A DNA stretch of 64,000 nucleotides, taken from NCBI GenBank assembly GCA_015039365.1, contig WION01000240.1, forward strand, positions 1-64,000, written 5' to 3'. This document shows, piece by piece, positions 37,307 through 49,822 of the stretch (position 1 is the first letter of the stretch; each line of letters begins with the position of its first letter). Source of the DNA: Amanita rubescens (Eukaryota > Basidiomycota > Agaricomycetes > Agaricales > Amanitaceae). The notes under the pieces are model-generated. The model saw only the letters and a list, made by a program, of their open reading frames with translations, was not told the origin of the DNA and made no database searches. The position numbers and the translations under genes are program-made.

Positions 37307-39467
37307 CTACGGAGATATGGCCCGGAGTTTAGACAGAGTCTTCCTTAGTACCCGCCTATCATCCTCTTTCGTGATTCTTAAATCATTGGACACCCTACCA
37401 TCCAGCAACTCAGGGTTGAGGTTTGCTGTAGGATAGAATACCTCTCCATCTTTACCACCCCAATCGAAATCAATTAACCACATAGATTCTTCCTTGCAGA
37501 GGATATTCGCGTCCCGCAAGTCGCCGTGGACGAGGCCTGCCAAATGAAACTTGTCCACGAGGTCCTGAAGCTCTTTTTTCCAACGGTCTAGGCGAGCAGC
37601 AGATGGGAATGAATGAGTGATTGGGACTCCAGACTCGATCCATTCCATCGCGATACCATACCACCCACCAGGAAGCCGTTCAAAAGCAAGAATCTGTGGT
37701 GCATGACCTAATCCGAGACAAAAATCATGCAACTCGATCGAATACCGTCGAGCAAACTTGATTAGGACGATTTTCTCGTCTGGCGTCCCTGCGACGTACA
37801 AGAGGCGGTTAGGTCGTGGGTCGGGAAATAAGAATTGAATCTTAAAATTGAAGTAGTCGTCGGATGGGGGGTATTTGCATAATTTGAAGACTGCCGGAAA
37901 ACAATTCTCATAACGTAAGATTGGCCCAGAAGGGGGATTGTCCAGGAGCTTCTCAACATCTTGGAGAATGCGAGCTTGGAGTACTGATGCTGCAGTAAAG
38001 GCCAAATAGAGTGATGCGCGGTCGCGCCCATCAGAAGCCGATTGGATACATGAGAATGTTGGTGTCAGACTAACGAGCTTCAATTGATGGCCGATCGGGA
38101 TGATAGCATAGAACGTCAATTCGCATCCTACAAATATTCAGATCTTCAAATAACCAACTGCAGAAATGTCCAACTCACCAACAATGGTTATACCGAGACA
38201 TGGCACCCTCCATTGTTGAAAGAGTTCTGGATGGTTATCCATTCCTATCGCATTCAGACGCGCGACGTAGCATGCAAGCTCTACGTGAGGAAGTGCATTG
38301 ATCCCTGTGATCCTGTTTTTAATGTCTACAACCGCCGTCGCTGCGCGATGAGGCCCAGTATTATAGCCATCGCTGTTGCCGGAACCAATGGCAGCCGCGC
38401 TTAGCGAAGGAATCTTGATACCTCGACGTGCCGAGAAAATGTTGTTGAGGCAGGGTAGAGCTGCATCCCTCCGCTCATATTCGTAACCATAGTGTTTGTT
38501 CATCTCGCTGGCAAACTCATCGACCTCCCTATACAACTTCATAACGTCGATATCAGCCAGCTCGGGAACATCGCGACCGTCCATGATGTCCAAGAAGTGT
38601 CCAAAGCCTTCGTAAAGAAGAGCGACGGGTGGAATGTTGGGATCCGGTTCTGGACGATCATCGAAGATCTTCTCAGTCGGTTCCAACGTCTCGAAGATAT
38701 CTGGCTTCGCGGCACTTGACGGCGCAATCGTAACAATTTTAGCACGTTTGACACGATAGAGGATGTCTTCTTGTTCAGAAAGCACGCGTTTCTGTTGAAT
38801 GACTATGGATTAGATGCAGAAGATCAAGAAGGAAGGGTCGGGATCGGGATCGGGGTGAAGGAAAAGGAGGATGAGGGGAACATGAGGGAGGCGGAATTGG
38901 AAGGTAAAGAAGGTAACCGGATGACAGCACGTGAAAGCCACGGAATATGAATGATCGGTGGATGAGAGGTGGCACGAAACCGTCACGAGATTAAAGGTGG
39001 TGGAAACCAAAGAGGCGGAGTCAGCAAAACGCTCAATCATGGAAATTTACTTCCACTCACCAGTGGCCAGCCCGGGGACCTTTACAATTATGTGGATGTC
39101 GTTGGGGTTCGGAGCCCGCCTTGAAAAGATACTGAAGAGCTTGTGCGTGGGCTCTAATTTGTCCGCAATTTTCAAAAGATCATTTCCAATACGTTGAGCC
39201 AGAGTGTTGGCTGGCGTCGCAGCGATAGAGTCCTGGGGCTGAGAAAAGCGATGTTACTTCATATCGTAAGTTGTTAATTTCGCTCACCTTCCACAATTCC
39301 AGCGTGGGGGGATCGACATCCTTCAAGGTACCCTCTTCTCGCTTGCCTTTAATAACTCGCTTGAACTCATCAACCGCATAATCATGCTCCACGGTAACTA
39401 GAAATACGATAAATTCGCCTTCGATAAGACAATTAAACGTGTAAGGGTCGTCCTTTTCAAATTCCAT
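37307..39467 (-). CDS. Crinkler (CRN) family protein with kinase-like C-terminal domain
   Basis: Exons 39467-39288, 39238-39061, 38802-38179 and 38127-37307 give 600 residues. The N-terminus (YTFNCLIEGEF, then TLELWK) and the following segment (KLFSIFSRRAPNPNDIHIIV) are the Crinkler header as found in oomycetes and many fungi. The C-terminal domain has LIKFARRY (Lys about 451), HGDLRDANIL (about 528) and DFDWGG in the DFG position, a kinase-like fold as in the Phytophthora CRN8 type. No signal peptide is visible. Fungal Crinklers have been proposed to act in conflict or as intracellular effectors; the role here is unknown. Intron 38803-39060 is 258 bp, long for this window. The gene sits between an RPN6/kinase pair and its broken copy. 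Confidence 0.82.
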
Positions 39468-39594
39468 GTTGGGATCATGGAAGTAAAGCACGGGATCGTG
39501 GAAAAAGACACGTGAGGGTCTATTTCGTTGCGTTGTAATTTGTAAGTTACTAACTGCCGTAGCGCGCCGTAGCAACCGCGTTTCCATATAGGCC

Positions 39595-40801
39595 CGAACA
39601 AAATCTATTGAGAATCATCGAACCATACTCTGTTATCGAGATTGACTGTGTTGCGGAGACGGTCGCACAAGCGAGACAGGCCGTTGAGACAAAGTGAGTG
39701 GCATTTATGCCATACTTGTCCGAGAAGAGCTCATGTATACCGTCGTGACAGACTCTCCAGATGAACTTGGATAAAGTTTTCCACGGTGTACTTGACCAAC
39801 GACGGGTGTCTACCGGTATTTGACGAACCCAGGGCAGATGTGAGTTTTTCGTACGATCTTTTCACTTTAGTGATCCCGATCTCCCGAATACAGAACACGC
39901 ATGGAGCTGCGATAGATACGCTAGAACAGGTTGGTAAAGTTGTAGAGTCGTTATGGCAAGTTGTTGTTCATTTATCAGATGGGATAAAAGGCTGATAAGT
40001 GAGAGAGACGTTCAGTTGATGAAAAGGACGTTCAAAACGGGTGTTTATGCTTTCGCTTGTCTTTATTACGAGGTAGGCTATCGAATTAACTGTCATACGT
40101 TTTGAGAATACTGAATGGAGCTCAACAGATACGCTTTGATTCTATACCCTTCAAAAATAATAGCCATCAGATAATAAAGGTGGTCACGAGCGGGCAGCGC
40201 CCGTCCCTTTTGCCAAAACCTGAGCTAAATGCAGTCGCGTGGAAATTGATTCGGCGCTGTTGGAGAAGAGAGCCAGCTAGACGTCCAAGCATGGAAGATG
40301 TGGTGGAAAGAATGATGTCCTGGCAATCTCCTTCCAAAAAGTGAGCTCGAGGATGGCCGCCCGGCGCCCGATTTACTTTACCTGCATCACTATATGGCCA
40401 TGTCAGGGACATCATCGTTCATTCAACACATGGAAGAGCCTAGGGCCGTGGAGTCGTAGAAGGTATTCGTGTTTCACGGAGTCAACTGTCACACCACGCT
40501 TTATTCAGTAAAAGGTTCTATACCGAGAACTAGGTTCCCTGTTTCCTTATTGTTCCTTCCTACTTGTTAGCGTGTGAATGACGAAATGTTTATCTCGCCA
40601 GGCTGTGGGTACCTGACTATGAGGCGTGTTCTCTGTACCCGGCACCCGCCGCCCGCTCTTCGGATCCTCCCCATACCTTGGGGCAACAAACCTATTTTAT
40701 AGCTAGAATGAGGTTCCTGCTTGAAGATAGAGGGTGGTTCAAGTTCATCATTCCGGTGCTGGGCACAGGCTTTCAATGTACCGTCAAGTGACATGGTTGT
40801 C
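39595..40801 (+). pseudogene. Fused decayed copy of RPN6 3' exons and TKL kinase 3' end
   Basis: 39595-40005 matches 33643-34047 (RPN6 exons 6-8), and 40005-40801 matches about 36307-37184 (kinase exons 9-10 and 3' flank), in the same order and orientation. The roughly 2.26 kb between the two source pieces is missing, with the joint near GCTGATAAG at 40000. Many substitutions and indels break both frames. The 80-codon frame at 40102-40344 is the surviving kinase C-terminus. Confidence 0.88.
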
Positions 40802-40962
40802 ATTGATAACGAACGAACGTCGCAAAACACAGGGCCTCCTATTCCGCCTAGTACAATGTACACGGGCATCTGAGGAGCGGAGATTAGCTGGGCGGGAGCA
40901 AACTGGAACGCGCATTACATCACTTGCTTCCGCCCCCTTTTCACCATTCCAACGCCTATCAG

Positions 40963-42876
40963 ATGTCGTTTGACCTAAACCAAGATTTGTATATCCCTGG
41001 GTCTTTCCCTCTCGACACGCTCCGCGACATTCCTAGTGACCCTCCCCTCGCCACGTACGAGAACGAATCGTCTAGGCTTCAAGACATGGGTCAATCAACG
41101 ATAGACCCTGCGAGACGGTCACGTATGTCGCCCTTGTTTAACACTCTCATTCATCAGACCTGTTACACTCACAAAGGGGAAGGCGAGATTGACGAAGAGC
41201 AGACGAGAAACGTTACACCCGGTGAGAGGAACACAGTCTGCCTGCGTCATGTCTCATGTTCGCAAAGAGTACCACACTGACGATGGTCAGCGGTCGAGAC
41301 ATACTATGACACGTTGCTCATTAGAGCAGTAGCGGAAACATCTACTGGGCGGGAGGTCACGGAGTCTGACCTCGACGACAACGAAAATCCTCCGCTTGAC
41401 GCGCAGGACGGTCAGTTGAGGTTTCCTGAAGAAGATTTTGAAGCGGTGACTCGAGAAATTCGAGGTATCACTAATGCTGCAGGGAGAAGACTACGGGTGG
41501 CAACCGTTCCCATCGCAGCAAAGAGTGACCAGCAATCAAGCCATTATGACGAGATAATTGACCCCGACAGTGCGGGGACGAATGACGTACATGTCATCAC
41601 AAACCAGATTTCAGTGCAAGACAGGGGATTCGAGGACGAACCACAATCTCCTGACCATGAAGCAGTCTTGACGAATGCCGTTGTAGAAGACCGACTCTTG
41701 GCAGATTATTTGCACTCACGCTCCCAACCACATCATGAAACTGAAAGGAAGCGGTTCAGGCCACAGTCCGGTTTGCGTTTTGTCCGATTTGGATCCTTCT
41801 CGTTTGCTAAAAAGTTCTGACTTTAGATTTTTCTGGTGGCACTGTCAAGCCTACTAGTGTGGCAATGGAAAAGACTCGCCAGTCAGTTCAAGGTCCAGAG
41901 AAGATTGGCCACACCGCGATGTTACTTCGTCAGGTACACTTGCGGAACCAAGCCGATTGCAAACAGAGGATGTCAGGACTGACTCGGACATGACTATGGG
42001 AGCAGAAAACGCTGGTGATTCAAGTCGAAGGTCGGGAATTGCCATTCAACATACTGATGGTTTGATCAAACACCGTCGCCACTTACTCTTCCATTGACTC
42101 CAATTTTCATTGTAGGTAGTCGGCCGAGACGATGGAGTTCAGATTCTGCTCCTCGATACTATGGTCGAGCTATATGCTCAGGCTATCTTGCAATTGGTGA
42201 TGATGAAAATGTTTTCTCCGACTCCAGCCACCCTGAAGTCGCTACGATATCCAGTCAAGCAAGTACATCTGACGATTTATCAACTATTAGTACCTCAGAA
42301 AGTAACATCGTGATACGGCCGCGACGACGTGTAAGTGATTCTCCCAGGACAGGTTTAATAATAATCTAAGTATTTCACCAGTCTCTTGTACGGGTCAGTC
42401 GCGAGGAACTAGCATTGAAGTTGCAAAATATCCAGGAAAAGACCCGCGATAACCGCTTAGCACCACCACTCCCTGAGGGCGAATCATCGCAGCTTTTACC
42501 TATCTCCCAAAGTTTGCCTTCAGCGTCCAAGCCTCGATGGTGGTCTCGCACTGATGCAAAAGTACCTCGGGCGGTAGTTCCTACAGCCCCCGCCGACCGA
42601 AGGGCGCGTGCAACTTCTGCAATAGTTCGCTTCTCTGCCAGTCAGGATGATTTGCGAGTTGACTTCGAACCCGTGCGGCCGGATAACGAGGAGGTGATCA
42701 AGAAAGCTTCAGAGGATCCTGAGCCTGGCGGTAGAAATGAGACCTCGAAAGTTGCTCAACCTAAGAAGATGGGTCTTTGGGAAAGAATCAGGGGCATCAT
42801 GTCAGGGGGAACTTCGAAGGGTGCATCAAGGGCAGAAAAGGTTCAGAAGGGGGAAATGGAAGATCCTAATGGGTAG
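40963..42876 (+). CDS. Acidic/serine-rich hypothetical protein
   Basis: Confident exons: 40963-41221; from 41291 to about 41770; about 41860 to 42057; about 42115 to 42331; and 42382-42876. Clear introns are 41222-41290 (GTGAGA, CACTGAC, GTCAG) and 42332-42381 (GTAAGT to ACCAG). The intron near 41771-41855 is unresolved because no acceptor keeps the best downstream frame. The protein is disordered, rich in Ser, Asp, Glu and Arg, with no domain. The C-terminus has a WERIRGIMSGG segment. It lies directly after the fused pseudogene copy. Function unknown. Confidence 0.5.
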
Positions 42877-43212
42877 GCGAGACGGTGTGCAATCGAGTCA
42901 TCCTACAATCAGTTATAGGATTGCTTCACATAGAGGTTGAGTGACCGGCGCGAATAATAGATCAGAACCACCTGAAAAAGCTCTGGTAGGAATCAAATGT
43001 ATCCTCGCAGCATGCCACGCCAAAGAAACCCTCCTTGAAACATCGGTGATCCTTGTCAATCACACAGCCGAGATGACTTCCAACAAGACGCCACGTGAAT
43101 ACCACCTACACTATCCAGTTTCTGTTTCTGAAGTGAATACGTATCTCGAGAGTTCGAGTCATCAGGTATACTAGTCCTCATAGTAGTCCATCATGTCCAT
43201 TGTCATCATTAC
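42877..43212. other. Intergenic, no gene seen
   Basis: Convergent 3' ends of the hypothetical gene (plus) and the first small secreted-protein gene (minus). Only chance frames. Confidence 0.5.
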
Positions 43213-43772
43213 TCAAACAACCCTCAGCATCGTATCGGCTGTTTGCAAGTTCGGCTGGTTCGGCGAGTACCTCACCTGTTTCCAATATAATCAATACCAC
43301 AGTATGACATGCATCGGGAATGACAGAAGAAGACATACGTCAAAGACACCGGCAAACACAACGTTGAGCTGGGCCTCGCCCATGGGAAAAAGGGGAGGAA
43401 TCTGAACGGTGAAGTTCTGGTAGAATTCCCCACGCGGATCCTGCCGGTGTAGCAGCGGCAGGTAGGGCCCAGTATATAACAGGTGTTCGCCCACGGACTG
43501 GATAGGCGGCGCGCAAGGTCGGGCAATACAGGTCGAGATACCGATTGCAATGCCAATACTACTGGGTCCATCAATGATTTCCTGTGCAAAAAGTTCAATA
43601 TTCTGACGGAGTCTCCGATAACAAAGCAGAGCCTCACAACTAGTTCCACTTGAACCGTCAATGGTCGGCCCTGTTTGATATTTGTGTTAGCAGGCGGATA
43701 TCCAATCGCGATGCTCTGAGCCACCGCGATCGCCGCGACAGTGGCGAAGAGGATGACACTCAGGAGCTTCAT
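43213..43772 (-). CDS. Small secreted protein, paralog A
   Basis: Exons 43772-43638, 43581-43339 and 43275-43213 give 146 residues. A signal peptide (MKLLSVILFATVAAIAVAQS) is followed by YPPANT, LTVQVE, a two-Cys segment (STCIARPC), the family motif FYQNFTV and a C-terminus MLRVV. It has the same exon structure as paralog B, with first exons of equal length (135 nt). Members of this type are widespread small secreted basidiomycete proteins of unknown function. The long open frame through intron 43582-43637 is misleading; homology with B fixes the splicing. Confidence 0.75.
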
Positions 43773-44648
43773 TGTCGTGACAAATCTGTAGAAACTTGAA
43801 GGATCTAACGCGGGGAACCTACTTGGACGTGGCACAGAGCACTCATCATGACCTGGAGGTGAGTCCGAGGTTCTCAATGTCATTGGGCGTTAGAAACGTC
43901 ACCATATCGTCGACAACCTAGCTGGTTACCGACTGGGGCCGGGGGGGGCGCAACTTGCAGCTAAACGCTGAAAGTTGATTCTCGACAAATCGAACCCGAG
44001 TTGTCATCAGGGCAGGGATAAGAATCATACCCCGCAACGAACGCCAAATAGAGAGCGATCGGATCAAACCCAAGGACTCATTACGGGCATCGGGACGTGA
44101 TGCCTAATATCACTGTTTGCTTCCACTTCGTATGTGTCCTGGAACTTAATGGGTTTACTTGCATATCTGTCACAATAGGCCCAGGGCCTAGTCCTGCGCT
44201 TCCGGTCGGACTACAATTAGCACAGCGTTGAACGCGTACGCACAGCCTCAGTATGTTCATGCCCCTAATCGAGACAATAAGGCACTAGTAATGATAGCGC
44301 CAATTTTTAGGGATTATGGTGAAAGCAGGAACCCATGGTCACGAACCTCGATTGCATTGAAGAAGCCAACGGACGTGAGATCTCTAGCGTTACCGAATAA
44401 CAGGAAATTGTAATTGGAATTATATATGACTTTACCTCGCAACGTGCAAGCTTCATATATCATAACTCCTTAAAACCTAGCCGGAATAGCCGACATGAAT
44501 TCGAACAGTGGTGTTATATTGTTCAACGTGAGTGAGTACGTGACCAACAGTCCAGTTTCTGCAAGCGAGCGCGTATCAAGAATTGTCCTAAGGTATATAC
44601 TATACGTGTGTCCATCAGATATAGTCCAATCATGTCCATTTGTCGTCA
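43773..44648. other. Intergenic between secreted-protein paralogs A and B
   Basis: No gene seen. It should contain the promoter of paralog A (minus strand). Confidence 0.5.
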
Positions 44649-45192
44649 TTAAACAACGTTTAGCGTCTTACTAGTAGTCTCCCAGATCAGAGAATTGCTC
44701 GCCTGTTACCAATATATAATCAATATCACTGAACGGTCCCGTTAGAAGAAAACTTACCCCAATGAGTCCGGCCAACGCAACGTTGAGGTGTACTTTCCCT
44801 TTGGGGAGGCCGGAGGGAATAAAAACCGTAAAGTTCTGGTAGAATCCCCCACGCGGATCCTGCTTGTGCAACACCGGCTTGTAAGGCCCAACATACAGGT
44901 TTATCTCGCCCGAGGACACGTTAGCCGGCTGGCAAGCCGTGCCTGTACCACAAGGCTCGAGGCCGATTGCAAGGCCAACGATAATGGGACCTATGATACT
45001 ATCCTGTGAAGGGTTCATCAATGTTTTTTGGCAACAGCTTAGAGTGGGAAGACTCACGGGTTGGACCACCTGAACCGTCAAGTTTTGGACTGGGTGGATA
45101 TACTTGTTGGCAGGCGGATATCTAATGACGATGCCCTGTGCCGCGGCAAAAGCTGCAAGAGTGGAGAAGAGGATGACACTGAGGAGCTTCAT
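44649..45192 (-). CDS. Small secreted protein, paralog B
   Basis: Exons 45192-45058, 45003-44758 and 44702-44649 give 144 residues. Signal peptide MKLLSVILFSTLAAFAAAQG, then YPPANKY, LTVQVV, a Cys pair (LEPCGTGTACQP), YVGPYKPVLHKQDPRGGFY, QNFTVFIP and a C-terminus TLNVV. Introns are 54 and 55 bp. Clearly paralogous to 43213-43772 and to the decayed 45735-46017. Probably extracellular; function unknown. Confidence 0.78.
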
Positions 45193-45734
45193 TGTTGCTG
45201 GTAAGAGTCCTGGGGGATGTAGAACTCAGGACGCAAGATCCGAGCTTTTATAGCGTAGGCGTCAGTCATTTGCTACAAGCGGGGATCGTTCGCCTCTGGT
45301 GTGAATGGTATGGACCACACCTCGTGAGTGGTAAGGATCTAGTAACATTGTGTGAGAATAACATTTCGGGTCTGGGCTGTGGGCAGAGGGTTCCGGGTCG
45401 GCCTCGTCTGGTTACGTAACTGACGGTCCTGTACTCTCTCGGGCTAAATTTCTATCCGAAATATAGCGACTTGATCATAGTGACAGCAGTAATCATGTCT
45501 CTGTGTTTGCAGACGCAGGATCGCGATCAAGGCGGGTTGCCGTTCCAGGGTCACGACGACAGGATCTATGCCATGCGTGTTTTATCAAACGTGTCAATCC
45601 TTGTTGTCCACGCCTGAGACGACTCCCAGTAGCCAACGTTCCAGTTTCTGCGGCAAATTGGATCAAAGTCCTAGTTGCATATGGTGCAACTCCATCAGGA
45701 ATCATCTATCACGTCTATCGTCGTCATTGTAGTA

Positions 45735-46017
45735 CCTCCCGGCTTGTAGGGTCCAGCATACAGGTAAATATCGCCCACGGTCTCGTTAGCGGGCAGACAA
45801 GGTGAAGTTTTACTGCAATGCGCGATGCAGATTGCGAGGCCAACGATAATGGAACCTATGATGCTTGAGTTGAGCATTTGATGTAGTTTATGGTGGACCA
45901 TCACCTGAACCGTCGAGTTCGGGTTCGGGTGGATGTATTTGTCCGTCCAATGACGATGCCCTGAGCCATCGCAATGGCAGTGAGAGCGGGGAAGAGGATG
46001 ACATTCACGAGTTTCAT
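45735..46017 (-). pseudogene. Decayed third copy of the small secreted-protein family
   Basis: Begins MKLVNVILFPALTAIAMAQG like A and B, but the YPPAN coding segment is deleted and the frame shifts to a TGA. Downstream the family segment SIIGSIIVGLAI and a Cys pair are still readable in another phase up to AGPYKPGG, after which homology ends and the C-terminal third is gone. Positions 45193-45734 and 46018-46517 hold no other gene I can support. Confidence 0.7.
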
Positions 46018-46517
46018 TGTTGCAACAAATCCTGGTGTCAAAGCTTCTATGCCACAAGCGTTTTAACCATATAGGACTGGTGTGAAGGTTCCACGATGCC
46101 GCTTCGCGAGCGAGTCGTAAGGATCTAGTAAGACATAGAACGAATATAGCTCGGTCTGAGCATAGAGCCTGAGTCCGGGATTCTTGTTGGGCCATCCCTT
46201 TGTCGGTCAGTGGTCATCGACAACAAGCCGCAAGACCATTTGCGGTTAAGCGTTAAGCGTTGATATGTCGACAGCCGGGCCCGAGCCTTTGTTGGTGCTG
46301 GCATAAGGATGCATATGGAACCCAGTTGTGGTGAATGCCGGCACCAAGACTGAGTGAAAGAGCGGGCGCTGGCTGGCGCTTCGATGTTCAAACGTCCGCT
46401 ATTCAATGCGGCCTCGCGATTCCATGGGGTCAATCCGGTCCAGGTGGTGCGCTGGGAACAACATTGGCCTTGGTTACACGTGGGTCACACAGCATCGTTA
46501 CCGTACATAATACACAT

Positions 46518-49241
46518 CTACGCGGGGAATGACCCAAGCGTGAATAACGTCTGCTTCTGCTTCTGCTTCCCCTTCCCTTTCTTCCCCTTCCCTTGCCCAC
46601 CTCCACCCCCTTGCATTGAACCAGCTTCACCTCCCACATCCAAGGTCTCCGTCGCATTCAATCCCACAAAATCCGAGCTGATAACACTAACAGACTCCGA
46701 AGCCCCAGCTTGCCATGCCGCAACAGAAGGACCCGCCGAGACGCCCAATATATTTTTCAACGACGAATTTCCTCCCATTGACGGTTTTTGTCTTGGAACA
46801 GACGACGAAGGGAGTTCCGGAAACTGGGAGGAAGTCAGCTTAGGTATTCGTTGTGATTTCTTTGAAGAGTTTGAAGTTGATCGTTGAAGTGTAGGGACGA
46901 CCTGTACTTTCGCTTCTGCAGGGCGTGGGGCACTGCCGGAGCTCATAACTGATCCTGTCCATGGTGTCATTCTCTGGCCTTGGGATGGTGGTCGGATGGC
47001 AGGGCCTGACGATGAGGCTGCTTGTAGCACTGGAAATCGTTCTAAAGCCGGGAATTGGTTTAATGAGGACGTAGACGCAGAGGGCGCAGAAGATGAGCTG
47101 GCTGCTTGAGCAACGCGTTCCCAGACGGCTCGCGATGATTTCTGGGAAGAACGCGATTTTGTCGAGTGTTTTGCGTTCAGGACTCGACCGGAAGCAATCC
47201 CCGCAAAGTTTCCACCAACAGCGGTAGGCAGCAATTCCGGGAATTGTCTACGTTGCTAAGATGAGGCATCAGTTATCTGTATCGTAAGCAGGAACTATGA
47301 GGTTACAAACTTCAATTGCAAAACCGTTCCAGGAAGCTAACAAATCCTCTTTTTTCTCTTCATCGTCAAGTAAATCTACAAACGCGTTGATTATGCTTGC
47401 TGTATGCTCTAAATTCCTATCCAAGATGTTCCATATTGTTGATATTAAATCGCGTGCACTTGACTCCGACGCACGATATCCGCGCATCGCAGCCTTGGCA
47501 GCGGGAACGGCTGTCGTTGGATTCATTGCTAACGACTGCAAACGCGCGATTAAAGCCGAGTGGCGTCTACGTGATGATCAGACTCGATCATAGACGGAGA
47601 AATGGACACGTACTCCGCCACAGCAGGATCAGTATCGTCCGTCGACGTTAAAATCGCCTCCAAGGTGCCTGGGCTTGAAGAAGGCGCTGGTTCACCAATA
47701 GGGATTCCATCGGCAGTCAATCGCGCTCCAAACGCTTCCCTCCGCCTACTTTGTCCCGTAGGCTGTGGTCGTGATATAGTAGGTGCGGGTGGTGGTCGAG
47801 ATGGAGGCGGTTCACTTTCTCTTTCTCGTTCATGATGATCTCTTCGTCCATGTCCATGACGACCCCCCGCGTCCTCGAACGCGAAATCTGCAACGACGCG
47901 ACGCGCGTCTCTTCTATCTTTTGAACTCATGGCGCCACCGTGTTCCTCTACCATATGGGCTTTGAGATCTAAAACAGAGCCAAAAACGACGAATTTGCGT
48001 GCTAAACATTGGGATTGGGTGCATGGATAATGTACTTCGTTGAAGTGTTGTTCCTTGCAAATGATAAGAATAGACGTGGATATCTTCCATCTGGACTCAC
48101 TAAGCTATCGTAGTCCCGGAAACTACGACAAAAGTTTAAGTTAAATCTCTGGCTAGGACCCACAGAAAAACTTACTATTGATTTCGTATATCGTTCCTCT
48201 TGCAGACGAAGCACTCTTCATGCCTCTCTCGACAATGCGTGTACAATTCATCATCGCCAAAGAAACACTCATGGCAAAACCCGCACATTGGATGAATTCC
48301 TCCCTCCACCTGATCTTTTGATATGATTGCCCGATGCCTCTGATTCATAGAGGGTAGATGGACGGGAAGCACGTTGGTTGGGTACAACGCGTGTTCATGC
48401 GCGAATACTTTTTTGTTTCGTATGCATAAGTCGCTGCGGCTCATGAGTATACATCACTTGATTGTTAAACATCAGGGCACACACCATATAAGCCTGCTAT
48501 GAACCGCTCTTGTATGCAACTTTAGATCTCCCCATCCATTCCCAATATAATCACAATCGGGATCGGGGCAGTTAAACCGCAGCAAGACGAACGTCTCCTC
48601 CATCATCTCCTGCGTCTCAAAATAGATAGAAAGCTTGACATCGCGATGATCCATGCTTTCTAAACCATACTCCGCGTATGGCTTTTCTGAAGAAGCAGTA
48701 AAAATAACGACTTGTTGCGGTTCCTATCGCCGGGCGTCAGTCCGACTCGATAAAGATGAAGTTTGAACACACACACCTTGCAAAACGCGCAATCCAACTT
48801 TTTGTACAATGCACGTAACCTCAACGCGCACACATGACACGTTCGGTGGTTACACGTCGAAACAGAGTAGTATTTGACCGGTTCGGCGCAAATCCAACAT
48901 ACGACCTCCACAGTATCTCTTCCATCTGTTCCAGTACCAGCTCCCGTGCTCGCCTCAGTTGGCGATGACGGCGATGTTCTTGCCTCGTCAGATTTTTGCT
49001 GTCCTTGAGCGCCGGGCGGGGCTTTCAATGCTTTGCCTTTCTCCTTGTCTCTTTGTTGACTTTGACCCTGAGCTGGAGCTGCTCCGCGGTTCTTCCCAGC
49101 CTTACCGCTTTTGCCCCCGCCCCTCTTTCCACCGCCAGAACCACCGGCGCCTACACTGCGCGCACCTGAGGCACTAGGGGCATTTTCCGAATCACCGGCG
49201 CGCGCACCGTTGGTTTGCGCAGTTGTGATCTTTGTGGCCAT
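46518..49241 (-). CDS. HEL2: E3 ubiquitin ligase Hel2/ZNF598 type (ribosome quality control)
   Basis: Exons 49241-48777, 48723-48485, 48433-48176, 48122-48101, 48053-47614, 47566-47311 and 47255-46518 join in frame to 805 residues. The enzyme ubiquitinates small-subunit proteins of collided ribosomes. A low-complexity Gly/Lys-rich N-terminus precedes a RING at 115-154 (CWICAEP to CAFCK), followed by the family's C2H2-like fingers (CPDPDC, CGFCHECF, CFVCKR, YPCTQSQC). The C-terminal half has the conserved helix ESSARDLISTIWNILDRN and GGNFAGIASGRVLN, ending in a Lys/Gln-rich tail. Exon 4 is only 22 nt. Intron 47567-47613 is fixed by the conserved AERHSALIARLQ junction. No defects seen. Confidence 0.92.
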
Positions 49242-49526
49242 TGTTTGAGTTCTTGAGTATCGTTGGTATAATATACGTTGTTCAGTTGACTATGCGCGCT
49301 CGAGGAAATGCAGTCGTGGATGCTGAGCAAAACGTGTGATGCCCAACTTTAAATGTTCATCTAATCTAATCTCTGTTGACACAAACGTTCAATGTTTCAC
49401 CAAACGACAACAACACAAGGCACTCATGACCTGGTTCCACTGTCCGGGTAAAGCAAATCCATGCAGGAAACTAATCAAAGCGAGTCCCGAAGGATCGAAA
49501 TGCACTATGATATATGTTAACGTAGA

Positions 49527-49640
49527 GCGTCAGCGCGTCAGCAATCGATGAACCAGTTATTACATCTGAATCCCAACGCCCAGCTTTGCCTTAGGTTTCA
49601 ACATCCCTCCACTCGAGAACTTCTTCCTTGTCTACATGAA
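49527..49640 (+). pseudogene. Relic of an F-box gene 5' region
   Basis: Resembles 62540-62650, upstream of the right F-box gene. Shared are CGTCAGCAATC, CAGTTATT, CCCAACGCxCAGCTTT and TTTCAACATCCCTC followed by TCGAGAACTTC. The start codon region has changed and no coding sequence follows. The rest of 49242-49822 holds no gene. Confidence 0.55.
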
Positions 49641-49822
49641 AAAATGCCTGATTGTGCTCGCTGCCACCGCCTTTCCCCAGTAAACGATGGGTTTTGCCGC
49701 CAGTGACGCGGTTTTCATGATCGTCGGACTCATCCAGTCTCTGGATCCATGGGCCATGGCCATGTTCATTCGTGAATGATGTATATTGTACCTAGTAGAC
49801 AAACTGCAATGGGAAATAACAT

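Noticed and set aside
41350..41380. A 7-bp stem-loop (GAGGTCA/TGACCTC) in the hypothetical gene
   Set aside because: A few such 7-bp stems per 5 kb are expected by chance, and it is not on a splice site.
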